52,697 nucleotides of DNA from Clostridiales bacterium (GTDB lineage: Bacteria > Bacillota > Clostridia > Lachnospirales > Lachnospiraceae). The notes beneath the pieces are model-generated. The model did no database searches, was not told the origin of the DNA, and saw only the letters and a list, made by a program, of their open reading frames with translations. The DNA lies in the NCBI GenBank assembly GCA_019424245.1, contig JAHYZV010000011.1:1-52697 (forward strand). The letters are read 5' to 3'. A program made the translations under genes and the position numbers. Positions 39,303-48,630 of this stretch are shown here, in pieces (positions within the stretch are counted from its first letter, which is position 1; every line of letters starts with the position of its first letter).

Positions 39303-40658
39303 ATGAAAAATATAAAAGAAATAGGGGATTTTTTTATAAATCTGAATGAATATGTATATGCAACAGATATAGAAACCAATGAAATTGTATATATGAATCA
39401 TAAAGCATTGAAAGCGTATGGCTTAGAATCAATAGAGGATATAAAAGGCAAGAAGTGTTATGAGGTATTACAAAAAGCTTCTGTTAAATGTGGTATGTGC
39501 AACAACAGCAGACTTTTACCAGGAGCCTTTGAGGAATGGCGTTATTATAATCCTGTATTAGATAAATATATGATAATAAAGGATACTCTGGTTGAGGGGG
39601 AAGGAAACAGAAAGTACAGGCTGGAAATAGGCATAGATATAAGTGAAGAGCTTGCACAGGATAAGCTTATCCAGAAGTATAGAGAAACAGAAGCATTTGT
39701 CAATGAGGGCTTAAGAGAGGCACTTGCAGCAGATACACCTGATGAAACGATAAATATACTTCTTGGGTATATAGGGAAAGCACTTAATGGAGAAAGAACC
39801 TATATATTTGAAAAAAATATATATGGCAGAGATGATAATACATATGAGTGGACGGCAGAGGGAGTAAGTCCAGAGAAGGATAATCTTCAGAATGTGCCTC
39901 CGGAGGTATGTGCTAACTGGTATAAGTGCTTTGAAAATGGTAGAAATGTCGTGATTAAGGATCTTGAAGAGATAAAAGAGAGTGATCCTCTGCAATATGA
40001 TAATTTAAAAAGACAGGGTATTCATTCGATAATTGTAATTCCTATATATAACGAAGGAGAAGTTATTGCATTTATGGGAATAGACAATCTGCCACTGCTT
40101 ACACTCGAATATGCCTTAAGTATACTTGAGATTATGAGTGCTTTTATTATATCGTGTATAAAGCGCAGGAATATGATGAGAAAGCTTGAGGATATGAGCT
40201 ATAAGGACGCCCTGACCAATATAGGAAACCGTTTTGCTATGAGAGACTGTGTAGATAGTATAGATAAAAAACAGAGTATAGGCGTTGTTTACTGTGATGT
40301 TACAGGACTGAAATATGTGAATGATACAATGGGACACGAGGCAGGCGACAGACTTATTCTTAATGCATGTGGATGCCTTACAGACGTGTTTGGAGTGGAT
40401 GCAGTATTTCGTATAGGTGGAGATGAGTTTCTTGTAATCTGTACACAGATAGATGAGAATACATTAATAAAGCGTATAACAGAGTTAAAAGAACTAATGA
40501 ATGAGCGTTCTGTAAATATGGCAGCAGGTGTTATCTGGAGTGAGAATGTAATAACAGGCTTTGATGAAATGTTACGTGAGGCAGAGGAGAAAATGTATGC
40601 CGATAAAGCGCGATATTATAAGGAAAAAGGAATTGAACGCAGAAAAGGACGGGCATAG
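39303..40658 (+). CDS. PAS-GAF-GGDEF diguanylate cyclase
   Basis: This is a 451-residue soluble signalling protein. A PAS domain (about 5-125) contains the cysteine pair CGMC; a GAF-like domain (about 130-285) and a GGDEF domain (about 295-451) follow. The active site FRIGGDEFLVIC is intact, as is NDTMGHEAGDRLI, so c-di-GMP synthesis from GTP is expected. The I-site RxxD upstream of GGDEF is replaced by FGVD, so product inhibition is probably lost. No EAL domain or TM helix is present. The start is ATG 39303, nine bases after ggga; ATG 39297 is too close to that site. Confidence 0.88.
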   Translation: MKNIKEIGDFFINLNEYVYATDIETNEIVYMNHKALKAYGLESIEDIKGKKCYEVLQKASVKCGMCNNSRLLPGAFEEWRYYNPVLDKYMIIKDTLVEGEGNRKYRLEIGIDISEELAQDKLIQKYRETEAFVNEGLREALAADTPDETINILLGYIGKALNGERTYIFEKNIYGRDDNTYEWTAEGVSPEKDNLQNVPPEVCANWYKCFENGRNVVIKDLEEIKESDPLQYDNLKRQGIHSIIVIPIYNEGEVIAFMGIDNLPLLTLEYALSILEIMSAFIISCIKRRNMMRKLEDMSYKDALTNIGNRFAMRDCVDSIDKKQSIGVVYCDVTGLKYVNDTMGHEAGDRLILNACGCLTDVFGVDAVFRIGGDEFLVICTQIDENTLIKRITELKELMNERSVNMAAGVIWSENVITGFDEMLREAEEKMYADKARYYKEKGIERRKGRA

Positions 40659-40776
40659 CAGGGCTAAAGGAATGCATCATATAACACAATAACAGGTGAT
40701 TTTGTGATAAATTATAATAAATAATACAGCTTAATTATTGACATTTTAAGATCAATTATATACAATCACATTATCT

Positions 40777-41049
40777 GCGATGACGAAGACAGTAGATTAT
40801 GAAAGAAAGCAATAGCGAGCCGGGATGGTGGAAGCCGGTGTGAGTAGAGCATAGTTGAATATCACTTCCAAGCATCCTTGCAGAACTTTGCAGTATAATA
40901 TTATGGGTAACATTAAGGATAGTATTATATTACGAAAAGTAAGTGAGGACGGTAATCCTACCGTTACAAGGGACGCATATGATGGTATGTCGTAATTGAT
41001 ATAGGTTAAGTTGATTCAGCCCCTGTCGTATTACGGCAGGGGCTTTTTT
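40777..41049 (+). promoter_or_regulatory. T-box leader, isoleucine-specific, with terminator
   Basis: Stem I of a T-box is recognisable. The base reads gatgacgaagacagtag, and the distal part gcgagccgggatggtggaag matches the AG bulge and GGTG loop pattern. The specifier loop ttgaatatcacttcc presents ATC (40861-40863), an isoleucine codon, agreeing with the downstream gene. A hairpin with agcccctg/caggggct arms and six T (41018-41049) is the terminator. The usual antiterminator consensus is not clearly seen; only a diverged ggacggtaatcctaccgtta segment is present near 40949. Uncharged tRNA-Ile should prevent termination and switch ileS on. Confidence 0.85.
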
Positions 41050-41134
41050 GCGTGTGTAACGACATTTGTTACAGCACCAATAAAGCAAGCTAACATCGTT
41101 ACGATTAAGTAAATGATTTGAAAGGAGTAACACA

Positions 41135-44100
41135 ATGGTATACGAGAAAGTTTCATCAGATATGAATTTCGTAGACAGAGAAAAACAGGTTGAAAAGTTC
41201 TGGAAGGATAATGATATATTCCAGAAAAGTATTGATAACCGTAAGAAGGGGGAAACATATACATTTTATGATGGACCTCCAACAGCTAATGGTAAGCCAC
41301 ATATAGGACATGTTCTTACAAGAGTTATAAAGGATATGATTCCAAGATATAGAACAATGAAGGGCTATATGGTTCCACGTAAGGCCGGATGGGATACACA
41401 TGGACTTCCAGTTGAGCTTGAGCTTGAGAAGGAATTAGGTCTTGATGGCAAGGAACAGATTGAAGAGTATGGTCTTGAGCCATTCATCAAGAAATGTAAG
41501 GAAAGCGTATGGAAATACAAGGGTATGTGGGAAGATTTCTCATCTACAGTTGGTTTCTGGGCTGATATGGATAATCCATACATCACATATGATGATAACT
41601 TCATCGAGTCTGAATGGTGGGCTTTAAAGCAGATATGGGATAAGGGTCTTTTATATAAGGGCTTTAAGATTGTTCCTTACTGCCCACGTTGTGGAACACC
41701 ACTTTCATCACACGAAGTAGCACAGGGTTACAAGGCTGTTAAAGAGCGTTCAGCAGTAGTACGTTTCAAGTGTGTAGGCGAAGATGCATATTTCCTTGCA
41801 TGGACAACAACACCTTGGACACTTCCATCTAACGTGGCACTTTGTGTGAACCCAGAAGAAACATATGTAAAGGTTAAGGCAGCAGATGGCTATACTTATT
41901 ATATGGCAGAAGCACTTCTTGATAAGGTGCTTGGTGGACTTGCAGTTAAGGCCGGTCAGACAGTAGGCGGAAATGTTATCGAAGAAGGCAAGGAAGCTGG
42001 AAGCGGCGCAGGCGTTGACTACGAAGTGTTAGAAACTTACAAGGGTAAAGACCTTGAATATAAAGAATATGAGCCATTATACCAGTGTGCGGCAGATGTT
42101 GCAGCTAAGCAGCACAAGAAGGGACATTTTGTTACATGTGATGACTATGTAACTATGTCAGATGGTACTGGTATCGTTCATATTGCACCAGCATTTGGTG
42201 AAGATGATGCCAAGGTTGGACGTAAATATGACCTTCCATTCGTACAGTTCGTTGACGGAAAGGGTGAACTTACAAAGGAAACACCATATGCAGGACTTTT
42301 CGTTAAGAAGGCAGACCCAGAAGTACTTAAAGACCTTGATAAAGAGGGCAAGTTATTTGATGCTCCTAAGTTCGAGCATGATTATCCATTCTGCTGGAGA
42401 TGTGATACACCACTTATCTACTATGCAAGAGAGTCTTGGTTTATCAAGATGAGTGATCCAGAAGTTAAGGCTAACTTAATAGCTAACAACAAGACAATCA
42501 ACTGGATTCCGGAAACTATCGGAACTGGACGTTTTGGCGCATGGCTTGAAAATGTTCAGGACTGGGGAATTTCACGTAACAGATACTGGGGTACTCCTCT
42601 TAATATCTGGGTATGTGATGATTGTGGAGAAATGTTATCTATCGGAAGCAAGGCAGAATTAAAGGAACATTCTGATAACTGCCCAGATGATATCGAGCTT
42701 CACAGACCATATATTGATGCGGTTACTTGTACTTGTCCTAAGTGTAAGGGTAAGATGAAGAGAGTTCCAGAAGTTATCGACTGCTGGTTTGACTCAGGTT
42801 CAATGCCATTTGCACAGCACCACTATCCATTTGAGAATAAGGAAGTGTTTGAACAGCAGTTCCCTGCTAAGTTCATTTCAGAAGCCGTTGACCAGACAAG
42901 AGGCTGGTTCTATTCACTTCTTGCAATCTCAACACTTCTTTTCAATAAAGCACCTTATGAAAATGTTATCGTACTTGGTCACGTTCAGGATGCAGATGGA
43001 CAGAAGATGAGTAAGTCAAAGGGAAATGCTGTAGATCCATTTGATGCACTTAAGAAGCATGGTGCAGATGCCATCCGCTGGTATTTCTACGAGAACTCAG
43101 CACCATGGCTTCCTAACAGATTCCATGATAAGGCTGTTACAGAAGGACAGAGAAAGTTCATGGGAACTATCTGGAACACATATGCATTCTTTGTACTTTA
43201 TGCTAATATAGATGAATTTGATGCTACTAAGTACACACTTGAGTATGATAAGCTTCCAGTTATGGACAAATGGATTCTTTCTAAGCTTAATACTCTTGTT
43301 AAGACTGTTGATAACAATCTTGCCAACTACAAGATTACAGAAACAGCAAGAGCACTTGAGGACTTTGTAGATGAGCTTTCTAACTGGTATGTAAGAAGAT
43401 GCCGTGAAAGATTCTGGGCAAAGGGCATGGAGCAGGATAAGATTAATGCTTATATGACTCTTTACACAACACTTGTAACACTTTGCAAGGCAGCAGCACC
43501 TATGATTCCTTTCATGACAGAAAGCATTTACAGAAACCTTGTATGCAGCATAGATAAGACAGCTCCTATCAGTATCCACCTCTGCGACTTCCCAGAAGTT
43601 AAGGAAGAATGGATTGACAAGGAACTTGAAGATAACATGGAAGATGTATTAAATGCTGTTGTTATCGGAAGAGCATGCCGTAACTCAACTAACATCAAGA
43701 ACAGACAGCCAATCGGCAAGCTGTACATCAAGGCTGACTGGAAGTTAAACGAATACTTTACAGCTATCATAGCAGATGAGCTTAATGTTAAGGAAGTTGA
43801 GTACACAGATGATGTAAGAGCATTTACTTCATATTCATTCAAGCCACAGTTAAAGACACTTGGACCAAAGTATGGCAAGCATCTTAATGCTATCAGAGCA
43901 GCACTTTCAACACTTGATGGCAATGCAACTATGGATGAACTTAATACTAAGGGTTCATTTACAATCAATGCTGATGGTGAAGATATCGTTCTTGAGAAGG
44001 ATGATGTTCTTATTGAGATGACTCAGAAGGAAGGCTTTGTAGCAAGTTCTGACAAGGGTATCACAGTTGTTATGGATACTAACCTTACACCAGAGCTTAT

Positions 44101-44353
44101 CGAGGAAGGCTTCGTAAGAGAAATCGTAAGTAAGATTCAGACTATGCGTAAGGATGCTGGATTTGAGGTTATGGATAAGATTACTGTATATGTAGATGGT
44201 AATGACAAGTTAGCAGACCTTATGGTTAAGAATGCAGAGCAGATTAAGAGCGTTGTTCTTGCAAATACTATTGAAACAGGTAAGACAGCAGGATTCACTA
44301 AGGATTGGGATATCAATGGTGAGAAGGTTGTGCTTGCGGTTGAGAAGAACTAA
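41135..44353 (+). CDS. ileS: Isoleucyl-tRNA synthetase
   Basis: This is a 1072-residue class I synthetase that charges tRNA-Ile. The ATP-binding motifs are H56-I-G-H59 (in GPPTANGKPHIGHVL) and K624-M-S-K-S628. Editing-domain segments lie between them (WTTTPWTLPSNVALCV), as do the paired cysteine motifs CDDCGE and CPKCKGK near 490-545. The length and the N-terminus (FVDREKQVEKFWKDNDIF) fit the longer, eukaryote-like IleS type 2 group, members of which can be less sensitive to mupirocin; this trait is inferred. An aaaggag site precedes the ATG. Expression is controlled by the Ile T-box upstream. Confidence 0.97.
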   Translation: MVYEKVSSDMNFVDREKQVEKFWKDNDIFQKSIDNRKKGETYTFYDGPPTANGKPHIGHVLTRVIKDMIPRYRTMKGYMVPRKAGWDTHGLPVELELEKELGLDGKEQIEEYGLEPFIKKCKESVWKYKGMWEDFSSTVGFWADMDNPYITYDDNFIESEWWALKQIWDKGLLYKGFKIVPYCPRCGTPLSSHEVAQGYKAVKERSAVVRFKCVGEDAYFLAWTTTPWTLPSNVALCVNPEETYVKVKAADGYTYYMAEALLDKVLGGLAVKAGQTVGGNVIEEGKEAGSGAGVDYEVLETYKGKDLEYKEYEPLYQCAADVAAKQHKKGHFVTCDDYVTMSDGTGIVHIAPAFGEDDAKVGRKYDLPFVQFVDGKGELTKETPYAGLFVKKADPEVLKDLDKEGKLFDAPKFEHDYPFCWRCDTPLIYYARESWFIKMSDPEVKANLIANNKTINWIPETIGTGRFGAWLENVQDWGISRNRYWGTPLNIWVCDDCGEMLSIGSKAELKEHSDNCPDDIELHRPYIDAVTCTCPKCKGKMKRVPEVIDCWFDSGSMPFAQHHYPFENKEVFEQQFPAKFISEAVDQTRGWFYSLLAISTLLFNKAPYENVIVLGHVQDADGQKMSKSKGNAVDPFDALKKHGADAIRWYFYENSAPWLPNRFHDKAVTEGQRKFMGTIWNTYAFFVLYANIDEFDATKYTLEYDKLPVMDKWILSKLNTLVKTVDNNLANYKITETARALEDFVDELSNWYVRRCRERFWAKGMEQDKINAYMTLYTTLVTLCKAAAPMIPFMTESIYRNLVCSIDKTAPISIHLCDFPEVKEEWIDKELEDNMEDVLNAVVIGRACRNSTNIKNRQPIGKLYIKADWKLNEYFTAIIADELNVKEVEYTDDVRAFTSYSFKPQLKTLGPKYGKHLNAIRAALSTLDGNATMDELNTKGSFTINADGEDIVLEKDDVLIEMTQKEGFVASSDKGITVVMDTNLTPELIEEGFVREIVSKIQTMRKDAGFEVMDKITVYVDGNDKLADLMVKNAEQIKSVVLANTIETGKTAGFTKDWDINGEKVVLAVEKN

Positions 44354-44385
44354 AACAGTATCTTAATAATTTATAATATGTAAAG

Positions 44386-44429
44386 ACGAGGAGAAAATCG
44401 CAGTTATGCGTATTTTCTCCTCGTTTTTA
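44386..44429 (+). terminator. Rho-independent terminator of ileS
   Basis: A perfect 13-bp stem acgaggagaaaat/attttctcctcgt encloses an inner cgca/tgcg stem and is followed by five T. It lies 33 bp beyond the ileS stop. Confidence 0.93.
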
Positions 44430-44450
44430 TATAAATAGGTGAGATGAGGT

Positions 44451-44488
44451 ACAATTCACGCCCAAAAATGACAGTTCACGCCAATTGT
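44451..44488. mobile_element. Possible IS21-type end remnant
   Basis: The motif ca(a/g)ttcacgcc occurs twice, 20 bp apart, inside an acaatt...aattgt pair. Multiple spaced copies of a ttcacgcc-type sequence are found at the ends of some IS21-family elements. No istA or istB gene is present, so only a scar is claimed. Confidence 0.3.
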
Positions 44489-44601
44489 ATTGAAATATTA
44501 TTAAGGATGAATATACTGAAATTAATAAGAACTATAAAAAATGTTATAGAAGATTATGTTGCATATAAATGATTTATATTAAAAGAATGGAGGTGGTATG
44601 A

Positions 44602-44721
44602 ATGAAAAGAAAAATGATGATGTTATTAGCTGTTAGTTTGATTGCAATAGCTGGATGTGGTAAAGGGAATTTACAGAGTGCACCACTGCCAGAATACGCA
44701 TATCTTTATTATCTTGAATAA
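44602..44721 (+). CDS. Small putative lipoprotein (39 aa)
   Basis: A short frame of 39 codons begins 3 nt after a ggaggtgg site and ATG pair. It encodes Lys/Arg, then MMMLLAVSLIAIAGCG, a textbook lipoprotein signal peptide with lipobox IAGC (Cys19), followed by only 20 residues (KGNLQSAPLPEYAYLYYLE). It lies between the ileS terminator and the phosphorylase promoter and is transcriptionally separate. It may be a genuine tiny lipoprotein or the start of a decayed longer gene. A competing overlapping frame from ATG 44598 is only 11 codons. Confidence 0.5.
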   Translation: MKRKMMMLLAVSLIAIAGCGKGNLQSAPLPEYAYLYYLE

Positions 44722-44745
44722 TAATGATCAATTAATTTTATTAAA

Positions 44746-44774
44746 TTGCAATAAGGGTGCGAATCGTGTATAAT
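44746..44774 (+). promoter_or_regulatory. Promoter of glycogen phosphorylase gene
   Basis: TTGCAA (44746-44751), 17 bp, TATAAT (44769-44774). The leader to ATG 44893 is about 110 nt and contains repeated tcgtgt(a) words but no recognised riboswitch. Confidence 0.68.
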
Positions 44775-44892
44775 TTAACCATCGTGTAACGTGCTTTGTG
44801 AATAATGTTAATTAAATCAGACACGATTAGTTAAATCAGGAATAATGATATACATTTGTGGTATATCTATATATTAAGGAGGAGAAGAATAC

Positions 44893-47370
44893 ATGGTGAC
44901 AGGTACAGAAGCATCTTTTAGCAAGGAAGAATTCAAGAAAAAAGTTGTAAGTAATTGTAAATCTCTTTATAGAAAGAATATTGATGAGGCAGATAAGCAG
45001 CAGGTGTTCCAGTCAGTTGCGTATGCAGTTAAGGATCTTATCATAGATAAGTGGATAGCTACACATAAGACATATGACAAGGAAGATCCTAAGATTGTAT
45101 ATTATATGTCTATGGAGTTCCTTATGGGACGTGCACTTGGTAATAACATGATTAATCTTACTAAGTATAACGAGATAAAAGAAGCACTTGAGGAGCTTGG
45201 ACTTGATATTAATGTTATCGAGGATCAGGAGCCAGATGCAGCACTTGGTAACGGTGGACTTGGAAGACTTGCAGCATGTTTCCTTGATTCACTTGCAACT
45301 CTTGAATATCCAGCTTACGGATGCGGTATCAGATATAAGTATGGTATGTTCAAACAGGAGATTAAGGACGGATATCAGGTAGAGGTTCCTGATAACTGGT
45401 TAAAGGATGGCAATCCATTTGAGATTAAGCGTTCTGAATACAGATATGAAGTCAAGTTTGGTGGGTATGTGCGTTCTTACAGAGATGAAGCAACTGGACG
45501 TGATATATTCGTTCAGGAAGACTATCGTTCAGTTATAGCTGTTCCTTATGACCTTCCAGTTATCGGATATGGTAACAACACAGTCAATTCACTTAGAATA
45601 TGGGATGCAGAGCCAGTTAATACATTTAACTTAAGCTCATTTGACAAGGGCGATTACCAGAAGGCTATAGAGGAAGAGAACCTTGCAAAGAATATTGTAG
45701 AAGTTCTTTATCCTAACGATAACCATTATGCAGGTAAGGAATTAAGACTTAAGCAGCAGTATTTCTTCGTATCTGCATCAGTCCAGAGAGCTGTTGAAAG
45801 ATATAAGAAGATGCACAATGGTGATGTAAAGAAGCTTTATGAGAAGGTTACATTCCAGCTTAATGATACACATCCAACAGTTGCAGTTGCAGAGCTTATG
45901 AGAGTTCTTATGGATGAGAATGGTCTTGAATGGGATGAAGCATGGGAGGTTACAACTAAGACAGTTGCATATACTAACCATACTATTATGGCTGAGGCAC
46001 TTGAGAAGTGGCCTATTGAGCTGTTCTCAAGACTTCTTCCAAGAATCTATCAGATAGTAGAGGAAATCAACAGAAGATTCGTTGAAGATATTAAGGCAAA
46101 GTATCCAGGAGACCAGGAAAAGGTCAGAAAGATGGCTGTTATATATGATGGTCAGGTTAAGATGGCTAATCTTGCTATATGTGCCGGATATTCTGTCAAT
46201 GGTGTTGCAAGACTTCATACAGAAATCTTAGAGAAGCAGGAGCTTAAGGATTTCTATGAGATGATGCCAGAGAAGTTCAACAACAAGACTAATGGTATCA
46301 CACAGAGAAGATTCCTTCTTCATGCTAATCCACTTCTTGCAGACTGGATTACAGACAAGATTGGTGATGGATGGGTAACAGACCTTAAGCAGCTTGAAAA
46401 GATGCTTGTATATGTTAATGATGAAAAGGCAAGACAGGAATTCATGCAGATTAAGCATAAGAATAAAGTAAGACTTGCAAAGTATATCAAGGAGCACAAT
46501 GGAATAGATGTTAATCCGGATTCTATATTTGATGTACAGGTAAAGAGACTTCACGAATATAAGAGACAGCTTCTTAATATTCTTCATGTTATGTACCTTT
46601 ACAATGAAATCAAGAAGAATCCTGATATGGATATTGTTCCTAGAACATTTATCTTTGGTGCAAAGGCTGCCGCTGGTTATAAGATTGCAAAGCAGACTAT
46701 AAAGCTTATTAATAATGTTGCAGATGTGATCAACAATGATGAATCTATTAATGGAAAAATTAAAGTAGTATTTATCGAGAATTACAGAGTATCTAACGCT
46801 GAGATAATATTTGCAGCAGCAGATGTATCTGAGCAGATATCTACAGCATCTAAGGAGGCTTCAGGTACAGGTAACATGAAGTTTATGCTTAATGGTGCAA
46901 TAACACTTGGCACTATGGATGGCGCTAATGTTGAGATAGTCCAGGAGGTTGGAGAGGAGAATGCCGTAATATTCGGTCTTCGTTCTGATGAAGTTATCCG
47001 TTATGAGAATGAGGGTGGCTATGATCCTATGGAAATCTTCAACAACGACCAGAATATAAGAGAGGTTCTTATGGAACTTATCAATGGTAAGTATTCTAAG
47101 GAAGATCCAGAGATGTTCAGGGATATCTACAACTCACTTCTTAACTCACAGGAGGGAAGAAGAGCAGATACTTACTTCATTCTTAAGGACTTCCGTTCTT
47201 ATGCAGAAGCACAGGCTAAGATTGATAAGAGATACAGGGATGAGACTGGCTGGGCTAAGACAGTTATGATTAACTCGTTTAAGGCAGGTAAGTTCTCATC
47301 AGACAGAACTATTGAAGAGTATGCAACAGAAATCTGGAAGCTTACTAAGACACCAGTTAAGTTAAAGTAA
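44893..47370 (+). CDS. glgP: Glycogen/maltodextrin phosphorylase
   Basis: This 825-residue GT35 enzyme releases glucose 1-phosphate from alpha-1,4-glucans using PLP. Family motifs are YYMSMEFLMGRALGNN, DAALGNGGLGRLAACFLDS and EASGTGNMKFMLNGAITLGT, in which K663 binds PLP. The 825-aa length matches bacterial glycogen phosphorylases. The start follows aaggagga by eight bases. The gene has its own promoter and no sugar-metabolism partners next to it. A strong terminator-like hairpin follows 22 bp after the stop. Confidence 0.96.
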   Translation: MVTGTEASFSKEEFKKKVVSNCKSLYRKNIDEADKQQVFQSVAYAVKDLIIDKWIATHKTYDKEDPKIVYYMSMEFLMGRALGNNMINLTKYNEIKEALEELGLDINVIEDQEPDAALGNGGLGRLAACFLDSLATLEYPAYGCGIRYKYGMFKQEIKDGYQVEVPDNWLKDGNPFEIKRSEYRYEVKFGGYVRSYRDEATGRDIFVQEDYRSVIAVPYDLPVIGYGNNTVNSLRIWDAEPVNTFNLSSFDKGDYQKAIEEENLAKNIVEVLYPNDNHYAGKELRLKQQYFFVSASVQRAVERYKKMHNGDVKKLYEKVTFQLNDTHPTVAVAELMRVLMDENGLEWDEAWEVTTKTVAYTNHTIMAEALEKWPIELFSRLLPRIYQIVEEINRRFVEDIKAKYPGDQEKVRKMAVIYDGQVKMANLAICAGYSVNGVARLHTEILEKQELKDFYEMMPEKFNNKTNGITQRRFLLHANPLLADWITDKIGDGWVTDLKQLEKMLVYVNDEKARQEFMQIKHKNKVRLAKYIKEHNGIDVNPDSIFDVQVKRLHEYKRQLLNILHVMYLYNEIKKNPDMDIVPRTFIFGAKAAAGYKIAKQTIKLINNVADVINNDESINGKIKVVFIENYRVSNAEIIFAAADVSEQISTASKEASGTGNMKFMLNGAITLGTMDGANVEIVQEVGEENAVIFGLRSDEVIRYENEGGYDPMEIFNNDQNIREVLMELINGKYSKEDPEMFRDIYNSLLNSQEGRRADTYFILKDFRSYAEAQAKIDKRYRDETGWAKTVMINSFKAGKFSSDRTIEEYATEIWKLTKTPVKLK

Positions 47371-47392
47371 AGGTTGCAAAATATAGAATAAT

Positions 47393-47463
47393 ATCTATCC
47401 GGTATTCATACATTTTATCTAGGAGGCTAGATAAAGTGTATGAGACTGGATAGATTTTTTTTA
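47393..47463 (+). terminator. Three-part terminator hairpin enclosing a ribosome site
   Basis: Three paired blocks stack: atctatcc/ggatagat (outer), tcataca/tgtatga and ttatctag/ctagataa (inner), with a GAGG tip and a run of eight T at the 3' side. The aggagg at 47421-47426 lies in and beside the loop, and the ATG of the next gene is in the descending arm. Confidence 0.85.
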
Positions 47464-48630
47464 CCCCGTATTATAATCAGAGGAGTGGGTTTAATCGGGG
47501 AAAGAATAGATGAAGCGGCAACAGACAAGCAGTATATAGAATATAAGAAGGCAAGAAGAAGGAACGATACACAAGGGTATGTCATAAGCAGCTGCGAGGC
47601 AGGAAATTATGATTACAAGGATTATAATTATTATAAAAGCAGGAGGGGAGAAGATAATAATTCATTAATTACGGGAGAAAGCAGGAAAGGCCGCAGTATA
47701 GTCAGGAAATGTATGGAGGTAATGATATTTATCGCCATTTATTTGCTGGTGCCATCGGTTATTACGCTGAAGCTAACAGGTGTTGTTGATACGGCTGTGA
47801 GTGAAGAGATAGCTGATGGAAGGACGGTAACAGTGAATTATAAAAATGCATCACAATCTGTAGAGGTTGAGAAGTTTGTTTCAATGGTTCTTGCCGACAG
47901 ATTGTATATGGGTGATGAGGTTGAACTTCTAAAAGCAGAAAGCATAATGATAAGGACAGATATATACCGTTTAATGGGCGAAAGGATGAACATAGACAGT
48001 AGTCAGCTTGGTATGTCGTATATGACATCAGGACAGATGAAGAAAAAGTGGGGAAAGGACTATTTGGATAATTATAACCTTGTAAATGACTGTGTAGCAG
48101 CGACAAATGGCATGACAATAAGCTGTAACGGGCAATATATAGAGGCAAGGTATACATACGTAACAGCAGGTTTTACGCTTTCTGGCAAGGATATGTTAGG
48201 AGATGATTATTCATATCTTATGGCAGTTGAATGTCCTAAGGATAAAGAAGCAAAAGAATATTTTGTCGTTAAGACTGTTAATAACAAGGATTTTGTTAAT
48301 GCATTTGAAAAAGCATACGATGGTCTGACACTGGATAAAAAGGGGCTTGATAAGCAGGTACAGGTTGTATCGGTAAGCAGTGATGGATATGTATCTAAGA
48401 TGCAGGTCGGCAATATGGTGATGACAGGAAGCACATTTGCAAAGATTCTGGGACTTAATTCACCTAATTATAAAATAGAATATATGGATAGTGGCGTAAA
48501 GATAACAACAACAGGAGTGGGAGATGGTTTCGGGGTTGGTGTATACACGGCACAGAATATGGCAGAAGGTGGTGCAACTTATGAGGATATTTTAAAAACA
48601 TTTTATAGTGGGGTGAGTATCGGGACTTAA
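47440..48630 (+). CDS. SpoIID/LytB-domain membrane protein with degenerate active-site motif
   Basis: This is a 396-residue protein. Residues 1 to about 88 are polar and Tyr/Lys/Arg rich. A TM helix lies at about 92-112, followed by a SpoIID-like domain: VSMVLADRLYMGDEVELLKAESIMIRTDIYRL corresponds to the ELLKAQAVAARTY block, and GDGFGVGVYTAQNMAEGGATYEDILKTFYSG to the GHGxGMSQYGAxxMA block. SpoIID is a peptidoglycan lytic transglycosylase of engulfment. Several conserved residues differ here (GHG to GDG, MSQ to GVY), so activity is doubtful. The start at 47440 has aggagg 13 nt upstream but inside a hairpin. A start at 47713-47722, just before the TM helix, is an alternative giving the usual SpoIID shape. 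Confidence 0.68.
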   Translation: MRLDRFFLPRIIIRGVGLIGERIDEAATDKQYIEYKKARRRNDTQGYVISSCEAGNYDYKDYNYYKSRRGEDNNSLITGESRKGRSIVRKCMEVMIFIAIYLLVPSVITLKLTGVVDTAVSEEIADGRTVTVNYKNASQSVEVEKFVSMVLADRLYMGDEVELLKAESIMIRTDIYRLMGERMNIDSSQLGMSYMTSGQMKKKWGKDYLDNYNLVNDCVAATNGMTISCNGQYIEARYTYVTAGFTLSGKDMLGDDYSYLMAVECPKDKEAKEYFVVKTVNNKDFVNAFEKAYDGLTLDKKGLDKQVQVVSVSSDGYVSKMQVGNMVMTGSTFAKILGLNSPNYKIEYMDSGVKITTTGVGDGFGVGVYTAQNMAEGGATYEDILKTFYSGVSIGT

